Below, one piece after another: positions 27,801 to 35,744 of a DNA stretch of 64,000 nucleotides; within the stretch, counting starts at the first letter, position 1, and each line of letters begins with the position of its first letter. The notes below the pieces were generated by a model, which was given only the letters and a program-made list of their open reading frames with translations, was not told the origin of the DNA and did no database searches. The stretch lies in contig NZ_VLKE01000001.1 in NCBI RefSeq assembly GCF_007830265.1, positions 372,001 through 436,000 of the forward strand, read 5' to 3'. The position numbers and the translations under genes are program-made. This stretch comes from Micromonospora olivasterospora. GTDB lineage: Bacteria; Actinomycetota; Actinomycetes; Mycobacteriales; Micromonosporaceae.

Positions 27801-30233
27801 GTCGAGAGTGGCCGGCACACACCACAACCGGTCGCCGCTGCTGACCGGGCGCGCCACCGTCTGGTCAGCAGCCGTGACCGGTTGCGCGGACCCCGTCGCC
27901 CCGACGGCCGGCCCGGTTGCCGCGACGGCCGGCTCGCGGTGTGTGCCGGGGTCGCCGCTGAACGACTCGTCCGGCAAGGACACGTCACTGATCGACGTTG
28001 TGTCGCTGGTGCCGAGGTTGCTGAACATGTCATCGCTGGAGACAGACATGTCACTGGCGCTGTCACGGCCGCTGGCGCTGGCGTTGTGGCGGATCGGCGT
28101 GCCATCGGCGCGGGAGGCAGCGCCAGCCGGCACCGTGCCACGGGCGCTGGCCGCGTCCGGCGTGCCTGGCGTCCCAGCTGTGCCGGGCGTGCCGGGCGTG
28201 CTGCCGTCGGCCTGGCTGAGCACCTGGTGGTATCCGTCCACCCATTCCCCTTGGAGCGATTCGGCGAGAATGTCGTGGCTGGCCGAATCGACGCCGTACC
28301 GGTGGGCCAACGCGGTGACCTGGGCCTCCGTCAGGCCGCTCGCCGCCGCGGTGTGCTGCTCGGGCGTTATCGGCACGGTCTGCGCGCCGGTGCGGCCGCT
28401 CCCTTGAATGTCCGCGGTAGACAAGTTCGCGCCATGTCCGGTGGTGCCGGGGATGCCCGCGGCCGTGAAACGAGCGGGCAGGTCGGTGACCACCTGCCGG
28501 ACCACGTCCGCCACGGCGCTCACCTGCGCGGCGTCAGGACTGGCCACCACAGCGGGCAGCACGGCCGGCAGCACGGCGGGCAGTGCGGAGGTACCGAGGA
28601 TCGCGTCGACGTTTCGGTCCACCTGGATCCGCAGGTCGCGCTCGACCGCCTCGCGCACAGCGGCGGACGGTACCGCCGCCCGGGCGCCCCTCGGCACGCC
28701 GACGCCCCCCGGCGTGCTGGCGCCTGTCGGCGTGCCGACGCCCGTCGGTAGGTCGACGGCGAGGTACTGGTCGATGTGAAGTTGGACGGCCAGTTGCGTG
28801 ATCGAGCGCAGCGCCTGCCGGTCGAACTCCGCCGGCAGCGCGGCGACAACCTGCTCTGGCCGCACCTCGGCCGGGATCTGCTCACCCGAGGACGCCAGGG
28901 CCTCGGCCATCCGGGCCACCGCCTGCTCCCGAACACCCGCCAGGAACCGCTCGGTGAGCGCGGCACCGGGCAGACCGACCTCGGACAGGAAAGCCGCCAC
29001 AGCCGGATCACCCTGCCGGGCATCGACCCACCCGGCGAAAACCCGCTCGACCGGCACGGACAGGTCCGGCACCGACCACGACGGCACGGACAGGTCCAGC
29101 TTCGGCGTGGGCAAGCTCAGGTTCGGCGTGGGCAGGTTCGATGCCGGCAGCGGCGGGGGCGGCGGGGCCTGCCTGCCGGTCACCGCAGCCTTCGGGTCGT
29201 CGACCCCAGCCTGGTACCCGGTGGAGGTGTCTCCACCAACCGGTGTCGGCCCCACCGGCAGGACCGGCTTACCGTCCGACGTGAACGCGAGGCGAGGCAC
29301 CTGCACCCGGGGCTGCATCACGGCGCGACTCACGGCCAGCCCGAGCCCGCTCGCGGCCGCCCCGCCCGCCCCCGAAATCGCCCCGGACAGCAGATCCGCA
29401 CCAAGATTATTGGGGTCCCAGTACCCCTCGACCATCAAGCTGGCACCGATACCGAACAGCCCCTCCCCGAGGGTCTCCGTCACCGGCCGCGACAGCACAT
29501 CGGTCAGCAGATGCTTGGTGGTGTCCGACACGGCGAGCTTGCCGACCGCGCCGGCGACAACGCCAGCGGCCCTGCCCAACGCCGGCCCGCCCACCGTGGT
29601 CAGGAACGCCACCGCCCCCGCGAACGCCGCCTGCTTACCGACCGTCGACCAGTTCACCCCCGACTGCAAACCATCGGTCATCATCGACACCTGCGCCAAC
29701 AGCGCAGAACCCGGCATGAACAACATCTGCATCGCCGTGCCACTCGCCGCCGACCGCACCAACGCCGAACGCAGAATCGCCTGGATGATCGTCCGCGTCT
29801 GGGCGATGTGCGCCGCCGCCCCCACCGGATTCCAGAACCACATCGCCGCGGCGACAGCGAACTCGGCCTGCATGAAGGAGAACATGGCCACCGCCGTACG
29901 CTTGCCGGTCTCCGTCTCCAGGAAGAAGTCCCCCATCGCCTCGACCGCGGCGAGCATCAGGTCGGCCGTCTCGGCCATCTTCTTCACAAACGGAACGGTC
30001 TGCGCCACGAACCGGTCGAAGGCCTCACCCTCCCCCGCCTCCCGGACCGCCCTGATCGTCTGCTCCAGCAACGGACCCAGCACCGTACGCACCCGATGCT
30101 CCAGCGCTTTCAGCGTGCCGATGTCATCCCGCAACAACGGCAGCTCCGCCCGGGACACCCTCATCCCGGTGAACCGTTCCAAAGCCTGCAACCAGCTCTC
30201 ATTGAGCTCAAGGGTCGGACCGGCGGCGGCCAT
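21891..30233 (-). CDS. Giant (2780 aa) polymorphic-toxin-like protein with WXG100-like N-terminus and papain-like domain
   Basis: ATG at 30233 follows GGAAGGGAG. Residues 1-300 resemble the CpnT-type WXG100-like N-terminal domain used for ESX (type VII) export: LELNESWLQALERFTG, a helical bundle and Ala/Gly-rich membrane-like stretches. About 355-400 is Pro-rich and 400-620 helical, followed by a Ser/Thr-rich linker (~720-770). Residues ~800-940 look papain-like: Cys805 in DRLWCVPATLDAFKDVY, His893 in PQHVFALHN and Asp913 in IKVRDTW, the order of glutamine-deamidase/peptidase toxins. From ~1200 to the end are repeated beta-rich modules, each closing on a strand such as YTLGVTVRSM. No immunity gene was recognised next to it. 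No frame break over 8.3 kb suggests it is in use. Confidence 0.8.
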   Translation of the reverse strand: MAAAGPTLELNESWLQALERFTGMRVSRAELPLLRDDIGTLKALEHRVRTVLGPLLEQTIRAVREAGEGEAFDRFVAQTVPFVKKMAETADLMLAAVEAMGDFFLETETGKRTAVAMFSFMQAEFAVAAAMWFWNPVGAAAHIAQTRTIIQAILRSALVRSAASGTAMQMLFMPGSALLAQVSMMTDGLQSGVNWSTVGKQAAFAGAVAFLTTVGGPALGRAAGVVAGAVGKLAVSDTTKHLLTDVLSRPVTETLGEGLFGIGASLMVEGYWDPNNLGADLLSGAISGAGGAAASGLGLAVSRAVMQPRVQVPRLAFTSDGKPVLPVGPTPVGGDTSTGYQAGVDDPKAAVTGRQAPPPPPLPASNLPTPNLSLPTPKLDLSVPSWSVPDLSVPVERVFAGWVDARQGDPAVAAFLSEVGLPGAALTERFLAGVREQAVARMAEALASSGEQIPAEVRPEQVVAALPAEFDRQALRSITQLAVQLHIDQYLAVDLPTGVGTPTGASTPGGVGVPRGARAAVPSAAVREAVERDLRIQVDRNVDAILGTSALPAVLPAVLPAVVASPDAAQVSAVADVVRQVVTDLPARFTAAGIPGTTGHGANLSTADIQGSGRTGAQTVPITPEQHTAAASGLTEAQVTALAHRYGVDSASHDILAESLQGEWVDGYHQVLSQADGSTPGTPGTAGTPGTPDAASARGTVPAGAASRADGTPIRHNASASGRDSASDMSVSSDDMFSNLGTSDTTSISDVSLPDESFSGDPGTHREPAVAATGPAVGATGSAQPVTAADQTVARPVSSGDRLWCVPATLDAFKDVYGRWGNRGVFDDRFIGPDGRFAAKVGWPQLLEILDAVPERVAAHPDWVAGADVLAALRAVPGSMVVVRAEPPNEPQHVFALHNEPQTSGPPKIKVRDTWKRDPFDPPEPNDPIRDPWLRHLFMSGTWVAAFDGDGQPATITDLLPDHTTGYPQPITTTGTDTSALLLASTSPPRGPSRAMQADTTSPDPADPLRQPDPQEQTGQQTQAVASGGALAEHHRGAGDLVRQDVESLLTATRQIEPQPVVPQINESAQAPAPDPAHGGMTEAVRQYGSQLDGMQGFEHVTRVPESVVEWLREQVKAAAGARGSQAAFGTQLDRRLTATYLSAEWTRVRSKLGLPLSIPADRGQAVWLRMVLLDAAAADPGIEQLRDGPPVAFQRWAIGGWEVAETAAASDLRSMNLPFSYSHKWPIENLGKLRRAVLTVQPTVTYNQTSTSVRVTGGVQALTILRSRERSWPYMYKMHWQMRVGDDVSRPWTDLTPPTERLTVWFPKHAVEIPPENTEQPRPARLDTLRNDMPLFGVQSVPNADRILSDVMASFRPQLKSLSKASRRELQEFFGEYSLRANIPLMSMGSHPSPLLFAEDGSVIGYLRVRVGLHAREVTGPATQNAVLESHVLRILRVEGSAKVTNSVGVGGSVSLGMSSAPADSVAGVDPTGVTVRGQLGARHQVSHTLGSGGGARTSHSLRTSKPLIPLAADVIFDVELVRADGAAVRPAPSTPLGWSGAPHRAILRVPPADTVTQPNTPRYLPLEIAQLRSLGVSTTPLRVTGAEPLFASVETWLRQRGFLPPDRDPSLADRLTDEATRIQRLENVRKLDLARSGMGLRGAADEMIEGGYPIVFELPVRGEIRRVEVRLSAERRFTDEPDGGVSHKLFLPDVQTMNWTGSTHPAIEKRTRSPFGWNAGIAGSYSNPLGVADQSRPLQSISSGMNRSSRPATTTETSIGFGQELYALSPSADGSHTFEVPVTLRMEMSWSYGPVPEPSNVDGMIALAVPTYRTLPQPVEVSPYQMPAPRAVTDQDRARLNQPDGDAVYQNGVLRLPESAHVDRVEGSQTIRAVVSDLIGAVRRAAAAAERSAASSNLMPGTSTVDDAVVPPQVADDIEMQIQTAESRPESAGTNSAQARMLHGEAREDWTPAMPGAFPPDEATGPVQVRGNEPVADDQTVASSGSAGRTASWFGGMVVGGWTWAKRRAIGESLSRPESMGQEVAHAAVSPHHLAANALQVFDNQYVSENIGEHGMVWGTDVSVTVEGYLTDVETLPPPGTMDMENWLQSFDGSSQTAESSVLREVPTTFTGTYGSDTQFVPSGTYTYGTRADAQTTFSDNTMAFRVTTENDISVFRFKARAIYIVTVTKGSRNVVAGTLSGSPFFEKQLAVELPEAVEFLLTENDLFNYPELRQIPGIPQADPARPAEPADRMLPHWFVRSGGELGFGVATAVIPRGPRPLFREGIRALVEAQAPGVTRPGHSAYLPGVLSRIADHSSPLALRSLVSAGPKGRTSFHFVHRSWLGPRLVEVEITAQPAQTAAQLAGLRGRKTSTTAGLDVVLAHSSGEGGSLQIAGASKQSVTRAISNKVAFSPLVKREEHEPQSHLAIATQHSRANAATSLREDRTWQRTLSTTQFDRIPYTLGVTVRSMPLSDAFIVAAGRAAVNGLLAVGRLVRLAWQNLPRVSATSESHLAVPALVTLRFSEAETPRDPVAEQGRVQPAMFTSDPTLVVPPSTDTVIDMEVPAEIRALVAGAPWRPSRGFSVYDFDAVAQLAEAIRTVDPSLAGDDQLHNSVSAEGIFPRLAQLARSGKVTIMEPAAVGRLLGRAGAPGTSIQLALYASGSTSTSRNVAIDSVYANTDTFATTVASSVIPTLGFSHTDPLVHDGNNYGAPMVPIAGVEAAQHQSAGGYGQRREIIRFGTPIESADGNGTPGYQLTAVAVIRVVGPRGTRWVVGNIEIRTTEAPAGAENLVRAS

Positions 30234-30280
30234 CGGGCAACGCTCCCTTCCTGCCCCGAATCAGGGGCACCGAGTGCGGA

Positions 30281-30956
30281 TCAGTCAGCCGCGCTGACCG
30301 CCACCCAGCCCCCGACCATCTGGCCGGAGCCGTCACGGAATCCGGCGACCCACTCGCGCCGAAAGCCGGCCGCGAGCCGTTCGGTATCAGTCGGGTCGCG
30401 GCGTGCGCGGCAAGCTGGGTCGACGCGGCCTCCGCCGCCACGTCCACGTGGTGCTCGAAGGCCAACTGAGGCCCGAGACGTCGGCGAGCCGGTCCAGGGC
30501 GGCATTAGCCGGCAACCTCGGCCGATCGGGCCAACGGGAAGCGCGCGGCGAAGTTCCCGTCCACGTGTGCCAGGTACACCGAACGGATCCGCCCCAGCGC
30601 TGTCGTCGATCCTGCCGACCAGGTCCAGGGCCAGTGCCCAGAGCGGCCGTGGACGGCGAGGCGCTGTGCGGCGCTCGCACCGCCACCGCTCCGGTGTTCC
30701 TACTCGCGGCGATTGGGCGCGGCACCGGTCTGATCCTGGAACAGCGCCAGGTCCACGTGAGTCGTGTTCTGGCCAGCAGTACGGCGGCGCGGGTTTCACG
30801 CGAGTCCCCGAGCAGGGCGAGCGTCTCGTCCCCGAGCAGGGCGAGCGTGTCGGCCACTGCGCTGTCGTGAGCGGCGGCATGACCGGAGACGAAGACTCGG
30901 AGCGAGTCCTGGACCGCTCTGGGCAGTGCCACGCCGGCAGCCCGACCGTTGGACAT
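30281..30956 (-). pseudogene. Frame-broken gene upstream of the giant protein
   Basis: From ATG at 30956, MSNGRAAGVALPRAVQDSLR and VADTLALLGDETLALLGDSR look like a real helical N-terminus. The frame then turns Arg/Trp-rich, while plausible sequence continues in the other two frames (AEAASTQLAAHAATRLIPNG, then RREWVAGFRDGSGQMVGGWV to TGA at 30281). At least two indels are needed. Its place 47 bases before the giant gene suggests a partner such as an export chaperone; this is inference only, and no family is recognised. Confidence 0.4.
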
Positions 30957-31434
30957 TGCTGATGCCCCGCGCCATCTGGCGATCCAGCCGATCGCCCAGA
31001 TGGGCTGACGATCTGGGCGGGTCGTGCCTGACCGGACATGGGCACTCTCCTTGGAATGCATACCGCGTCCCCACTCGATAACCCGGAATTCCTATCGGTG
31101 AACTAGGGTATTGGAAGAACGCCAGCAAGCGATACCGCAGAGGTTGAGCAGGGATGTAGGTTCTGTCACAGGAGCCGGATGCTGTTGGTGATCTTGGTTG
31201 CTTGATCGCCGTGGGGGTGCTTCGCTGCTGGAGCTGGGGGCGCTTCGATGCCTAGATAGCGCTATGTCGATGGGTGTTGGTTCGGCTTCTGGCGCCCCGA
31301 CACCCGGCTTTCGGCTGTGGTGACCGGCAGCGGAAGGTTCGGTGAATTGGGCCGGCTCGAGTTGCCGGCTGCGGAGCGAGCACTGCAGGACTGGGGAACG
31401 ATCGCCGTTCCCCTCACGGCGGAACTGCCTGCCA
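30957..31434. other. Gap of 478 bp
   Basis: Upstream region of the preceding minus-strand gene. No coding frame or RNA structure was recognised. In particular, I could not find the 5' GUGCG start or domain I-III of a group II intron in front of the maturase fragment that follows. Confidence 0.4.
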
Positions 31435-31609
31435 GTGCGTCTACTGGCGTACCTCGCCGCCCTTGTCGGCGCGCTCCTCGTCGCCGCTCCGGCGCAGGCG
31501 CACGTCCGCGCGGCCTCGGTCGCCGTCGACCTGCGCAGCCAGGGCAACGGCGCCGCGGCTGTCGTCGACGTGGAGTACGGCGTCCTCGCCCGGCTGCTGA
31601 GTCTCTGGG
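31435..31609 (+). pseudogene. N-terminal fragment of an exported protein
   Basis: GTG at 31435 opens VRLLAYLAALVGALLVAAPA then QAHVRA, a signal peptide with an A-Q-A cleavage site, and continues VDLRSQGNGAAAVVDVEYGV then LARLLSL. It then runs in frame into an IS630 transposase piece. Only about 58 residues of the original gene remain. Family unknown. Confidence 0.55.
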
Positions 31610-31880
31610 CTTGCATGCCACCCGCCGGGGTCCGGGTGGGCCGGGAACGGCTGCGGCAGATCCTGCACCGACACCGGATCACCTTCCAGCGGACCAAGAC
31701 GTGGAAGGAGTCCACCGGCCCGCAGCGCGAGGTCAAGATCGCCCGGATCGAGTACGTCAGCAGGCACTTCCCGCAGCGCGTGTTCGCGTTCGACGAGTTC
31801 GGGCCCCTGGTGATCCGCCCGCAGGCCAGCGCCGGGTGGGCGCTGGCCGGGCACCCGCACCGGCTGCCCGCGAACTATCA
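31610..31880 (+). pseudogene. IS630-family transposase internal fragment
   Basis: The frame reads VGRERLRQILHRHRITFQRT then KTWKESTGPQREVKIARIEY and FPQRVFAFDEFGPLVIRP, the helix-turn-helix/DDE join of IS630 transposases, with Asp in FAFDEFGPL. It has neither the N-terminal paired-type domain nor the second half. It fuses in frame to the exported-protein start before it and the maturase after it. Confidence 0.75.
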
Positions 31881-31881
31881 G

Positions 31882-33326
31882 GTGAATACCGACGCGCCGC
31901 CGCTGGAGTGGCCCTTGCTGGGGTCGGCTGAGCTGCGGGTACAGAAGATCCAGGCCAAGCTGCACCGATGGGCGACCGACGATCCAGATCGCCGGTTCCA
32001 CGATGTGTTCAACCTCGTCCATGACCCTGCGTTCCTGCTGGTCGCATGGCAGCGGGTGCGGGGCAATCGGGGTGCCCGCTCGGCCGGCGTGGACGGCCAT
32101 ACCGCGTTCTTCATCGAAGCGCGCCGAGGCATGGAGCCATTCCTCGCCGAGATCCGCGACCAGCTGAAGACGCAGCAGTTCCGTCCCTTACCTGTCCGCG
32201 AACGGATGATTCCGAAACCGGGCGGCAAGCGACGCCGACTGGGCATCGCCACCGTGCGAGACCGCATCGTGCAGGCGGCCTTGAAGCTGGTCCTTGAACC
32301 GATTTTCGAGGCTGACTTCCTGCCCTGCTCATACGGCTTCCGGCCGAGGCGCAGAGCGCACGACGCGGTCGCTGAGGTCCGCACCTTCGCCGGTCCACCC
32401 CACCGTTACGAGTGGGTGTTGGAGGGCGACATCACGGCCCGCTTCGACGAGATCGACCACACCCTCCTGATGGGGCTCGTGCGGCGGCGGATCACGGACA
32501 AGCAGGTCTTGGCGCTGGTCAAGGCGTTCCTGAAGGCCGGGATCTTCAGCAAGGAGACGGGCCTGCGGGAGTCGCGTGAGGGCGCACCCCAGGGTGGCAT
32601 CCTGTCGCCTTTGCTGTCCAACATCGCGTTGAGCGTGCTCGACGAGCACTTCGACCGCATCACCCGACACCGACGAAGCCTTCCCCGTAGTCAGCAACGC
32701 GAGCTGCCGGTGTTCCGGCTGTCGCGTTACGCCGACGACTGGGTCCTTCTGGTGAAGGGTGAACGGGACGAGGTCGAGGCGCTGCGCGAGGAAGCAGCGG
32801 CGGTGCTGGACACGGTCGGACTGCGCCTGTCGCAGGCCAAAACCGTGATCACCCACATCGACGAGGGCCTGGACTTCCTCGGCTGGCGCATCCAGCGTCA
32901 CCGCAAGCCAGGCACGGCCAAGAGCTACATCTACACCTACCCGAGCAAGAAGGCCGTCAAGGCGGTCACGGGCAAGGTGCGAACGCTGAGCCGGTGGAAC
33001 CGGAACCAGCCGCTCGAAGTATTGCTGTACAACCTGAACCCAGTGCTACGAGGCTGGTGCGCCTACTTCCAGCCCGGGGTGTCCAGCGCGACGTTCGCCT
33101 ACCTGCATGGTTTCACCTGGCGCAGGGTGATGGGCTGGCTACGCCGCAAACACCCCGGATGACGTGGAAGCAACTGCGCCGCCGCTACTGCCAGGGCGGC
33201 TGGTGGCCGTCCGACGGTGACGTAGTGCTGTTCAACTCGACGCGACTCGCCAACCTAAACGACCTCTACGCCCTCGCCGCCGCAGAAGGCGTTGCCATCC
33301 CGCAAGAGATCAAAGCAGCGTGTTGA
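31882..33326 (+). pseudogene. Group II intron reverse transcriptase/maturase, frameshifted, intron RNA 5' part missing
   Basis: GTG at 31882 (VNTDAPPLEW) starts a standard maturase: GNRGARSAGVDG, IPKPGGKRRRLGIATVRDRI, SYGFRPRRRAHDAV, EGDITARFDEIDH (RT motif A), GAPQGGILSPLLSNI and the catalytic YADDWVLL. Domain X follows (RGWCAYFQPGVSSATF). The frame stops at 33162, while the next frame carries MTWKQLRRRYCQGGWWPSDG, the usual C-terminus, so one base is missing near 33155-33162. The tail after VVLFNSTRLAN is not family sequence. Directly upstream is IS630 DNA, so the ribozyme 5' domains are gone and the intron cannot splice. Confidence 0.85.
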
Positions 33327-33359
33327 TGATCTGCGAGCCCTAACTACCCGGCCTTGGGG

Positions 33360-34616
33360 CTAGGACGGAACGTCGAGACGGGTGCCGAGAGCTGCGAGCG
33401 CGGCGCGCACTCCTGCCGGGATGGCGTACTCGGGCTCCGGAGCGAAGTGCGGCGTGTGGTTCGACGGCATGTCGCCGGGATCCCGGCCGGGGCGGTAGGC
33501 GCCGAACATCCAGAAGACGAGCGGCACGCCGATCGCGTCGGCGAGCCAACCCACGTCCTCGCTGCCGGTCGCCCGCAGGTCACGCGCGACGTTGTCCGAC
33601 CCGAAGACGGCATCGAGGGCCGCCGCCACCTCGCCAGCCTGCTCCGGCGCGTTGAAGCACCGGGGAAAGCGGCTGATCTCCTCGATCGTCGGCTCGTGCG
33701 CGCCGCTCGCGCTCGCCTCGGCGGCGATCATGCGCCGGACGGCGGAGAGAACGGTTTCCCGCGTCTGGGCATCCGGCGTGCGGATGTTGAGCGAGAGGGT
33801 CGCCTCGTCGGGAATGATGTTCTCCTTGGTGCCGGCGTGGAAGGTGCCGACGGTGAGCACGACCGGGGATCCGGGTTCCACCTGCCGGGAGACGACGGTC
33901 TGCAGGCGGGTGACGAGGTGGGCACCGAGCACGATCGGGTCGATGGACTCGTGCGGGCGGGCTCCGTGTGCGCCGCGTCCGCGCAGTCGCACGCGCCACG
34001 AGTCGCCGAGGTTCATGACGTTCCCGACGCCGATCCGCACCTGGTCGCTCGACAGGGATGTCACGTGCTGCGCCAGCACCGCCTCGGGACGCGGGGCCTT
34101 TTCCCACAGCCCGTCGTCGACCATCGCCGCCGCCCCCGAGGCTGTCTCCTCGGCCGGCTGGAAAATCCACACGACGGTGCCGGCCCAGGCGGCCCGGTTC
34201 TCGGCCAGCACGCCGGCCGCCGCGAGCGCGACCGTCAGGTGGAGGTCGTGGCCGCAGGCGTGCATCACCCGGGTCACCGATCCGTCCGGCAGTTGGCCCT
34301 TGTCGGTGCTCGCGTAGGCCACGCCCGACTTTTCCTGGATCGGGAGCCCGTCGAGGTCCGCGCGGTATGCCACGACGGGTCCTTCGCCGTTGCGCAGGAT
34401 GCCGACGACGCCCGTACCGCCGCACCGGAACGTCTCGATGCTCAGGTCGGCGAGTCGTGCCTCGACGAACGCGGCAGTCCGGTGCTCCTGTCCGGACAGC
34501 TCGGGATGGGCATGCAGATGGTGGTAGGCGGACAGCGACGGAGCCAACCGTTCCGCGCTCCAGAGCCGGCTCAGGACGGCACCTGCCGGGCCCGCCGCCC
34601 GCGCCGACCGGTTCAC
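33360..34616 (-). CDS. M20-family amidohydrolase (N-acyl-amino-acid deacylase type)
   Basis: 418 residues. Metal ligands are in HACGHDLHL and in the Glu pair of FQPAEETASG; GAHGARPHESIDPI carries the dimerisation-domain His, and the late His is in SNHTPHFAPEPEY. The family removes acyl groups from amino acids or splits amide bonds (hippurate/IAA-amino-acid hydrolase type) in the cytoplasm. GTG at 34616 overlaps the upstream aldo/keto reductase stop by 4 bases (GTGA), so the two are coupled. As the last gene of the MetNIQ-type uptake operon it probably deacylates the imported compound. Confidence 0.9.
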   Translation of the reverse strand: MNRSARAAGPAGAVLSRLWSAERLAPSLSAYHHLHAHPELSGQEHRTAAFVEARLADLSIETFRCGGTGVVGILRNGEGPVVAYRADLDGLPIQEKSGVAYASTDKGQLPDGSVTRVMHACGHDLHLTVALAAAGVLAENRAAWAGTVVWIFQPAEETASGAAAMVDDGLWEKAPRPEAVLAQHVTSLSSDQVRIGVGNVMNLGDSWRVRLRGRGAHGARPHESIDPIVLGAHLVTRLQTVVSRQVEPGSPVVLTVGTFHAGTKENIIPDEATLSLNIRTPDAQTRETVLSAVRRMIAAEASASGAHEPTIEEISRFPRCFNAPEQAGEVAAALDAVFGSDNVARDLRATGSEDVGWLADAIGVPLVFWMFGAYRPGRDPGDMPSNHTPHFAPEPEYAIPAGVRAALAALGTRLDVPS

Positions 34617-35611
34617 GCCGTCCCCGGGGCCGTGGCCTCGAGGTCCTCCGCCAGCTCGTCGAGGGCGGCCGTGACGCTCGCGTCGATGTCGAGTTCGGCG
34701 CCTGCGATGATGTCGTCTAGGTGCGACTCGCGACGGATGCCGCAGATGACGTTGACGGCGTCTGACGACGCGAGGAGGTAGGCGATCGCCAGCGCACCGG
34801 GAGTGGTGCCCACGGACGAGGCGACGGCGGTCAGTCCCTCGACGAGGTTCATGGCCGGTCCGAAGCGGTCGCCGAACAGTGGGTCGTCACGCCGGGAGCC
34901 TTCGCGCGCCGGCGGCGCGAACCTGGTGAACGCGCCGGTGAGGAGCCCGTTCGCGAGGGGTGAGTAGGCGTGCAGGGACAGCCCCGTCGACGCGCACAGC
35001 GGCAGGATGTCGTCGCGTACTCCGCGGGCAAGGAGGCTGTACTTGCGCTGCACGATCTCGATCGCGTCGTGCGCGAGGTAGGTCTCGACGTCCTCGGGAG
35101 GACAGTTCGACGCACCGATCGTGAGGATCTTCCCCTCGTCGCGCAGCTCGATGAGCGTCGCGATCGTGTCCTCGATCGGCGTCATGAACGGTGGCATCGC
35201 CGGGTTGTGGGTGTAGTAGATGTCGATGCGGTCGGTGCCGAGCCGGCGCAGGCTCTCCTCCACCTCGATCCGGATGGTCCGCGGACTGAGGTTGCGCTTG
35301 ACGGCGTGCCCGTCCCATGTGAAGCGGTAGCTGCCCTCGTCGTCGCCCCACCACAGCCCGCACTTGGTCGCGATGATGACGTCGTCGCGGCGGCCGCGAA
35401 CGGCTTCGCCGATCACCTCCTCGCTGTGACCGAATCCGTAGACCGGCGCAGTGTCGATGACGTTGATACCGCGGTCGAGGGCGGCGCGTAGGGCGCGGAC
35501 CGACACCGCGTCGTCGGCATCCGGGTAGCGGAATCCGCCGCCGATGCCCATGGCTCCGAAGGTGACCACGGACGCCTTCAGCGAGGTCCGGCCGATCGGG
35601 CGGTACTTCAT
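34613..35611 (-). CDS. Aldo/keto reductase
   Basis: 332 residues. The catalytic tetrad is visible: Asp and Tyr in NVIDTAPVYGFG, Lys in IIATKCGL and His in YYTHNPAMPP. The NADP-site loop near the end (VICGIRRESHLDDII) is present. ATG at 35611 follows GAGAGGAAC; the longer frame to 35695 has no site. It would reduce a carbonyl made in the same pathway, or oxidise an alcohol; the substrate is unknown. A perfect 13-bp inverted repeat lies just upstream (35655-35709). Confidence 0.9.
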   Translation of the reverse strand: MKYRPIGRTSLKASVVTFGAMGIGGGFRYPDADDAVSVRALRAALDRGINVIDTAPVYGFGHSEEVIGEAVRGRRDDVIIATKCGLWWGDDEGSYRFTWDGHAVKRNLSPRTIRIEVEESLRRLGTDRIDIYYTHNPAMPPFMTPIEDTIATLIELRDEGKILTIGASNCPPEDVETYLAHDAIEIVQRKYSLLARGVRDDILPLCASTGLSLHAYSPLANGLLTGAFTRFAPPAREGSRRDDPLFGDRFGPAMNLVEGLTAVASSVGTTPGALAIAYLLASSDAVNVICGIRRESHLDDIIAGAELDIDASVTAALDELAEDLEATAPGTA

Positions 35612-35654
35612 GCGATGTTCCTCTCGAAGTAGGTCGGTCAACGAGTTGGGCCGG

Positions 35655-35709
35655 CCGTCAATTGGGCTGGTGGGGCTGCGGTGCCTCACCCGCATCGCCC
35701 AATTGACGG
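35655..35709. promoter_or_regulatory. Perfect 13-bp inverted repeat between operon genes
   Basis: CCGTCAATTGGGC (35655-35667) and its complement (35697-35709) are separated by 29 bases. It lies between the tautomerase-like stop and the aldo/keto reductase start. In RNA it could form a hairpin that attenuates or stabilises the downstream part of the transcript; as DNA it could be an operator. No T tract follows. Confidence 0.55.
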
Positions 35710-35744
35710 ACGCCCCTACTCGGCAACGGCACGGTCGGCCGATG

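Noticed and set aside
28776..30962. 728-codon plus-strand frame opposite the giant gene start
   Set aside because: Arg/His/Pro-rich translation typical of a complementary frame.
31046..31880. Group II intron 5' RNA domains before the maturase
   Set aside because: No intron start consensus seen, and IS630 coding sequence abuts the maturase start.
34058..34720. Plus-strand Arg/Pro-rich frame across the M20 gene
   Set aside because: Shadow of a gene with complete metal-binding motifs.
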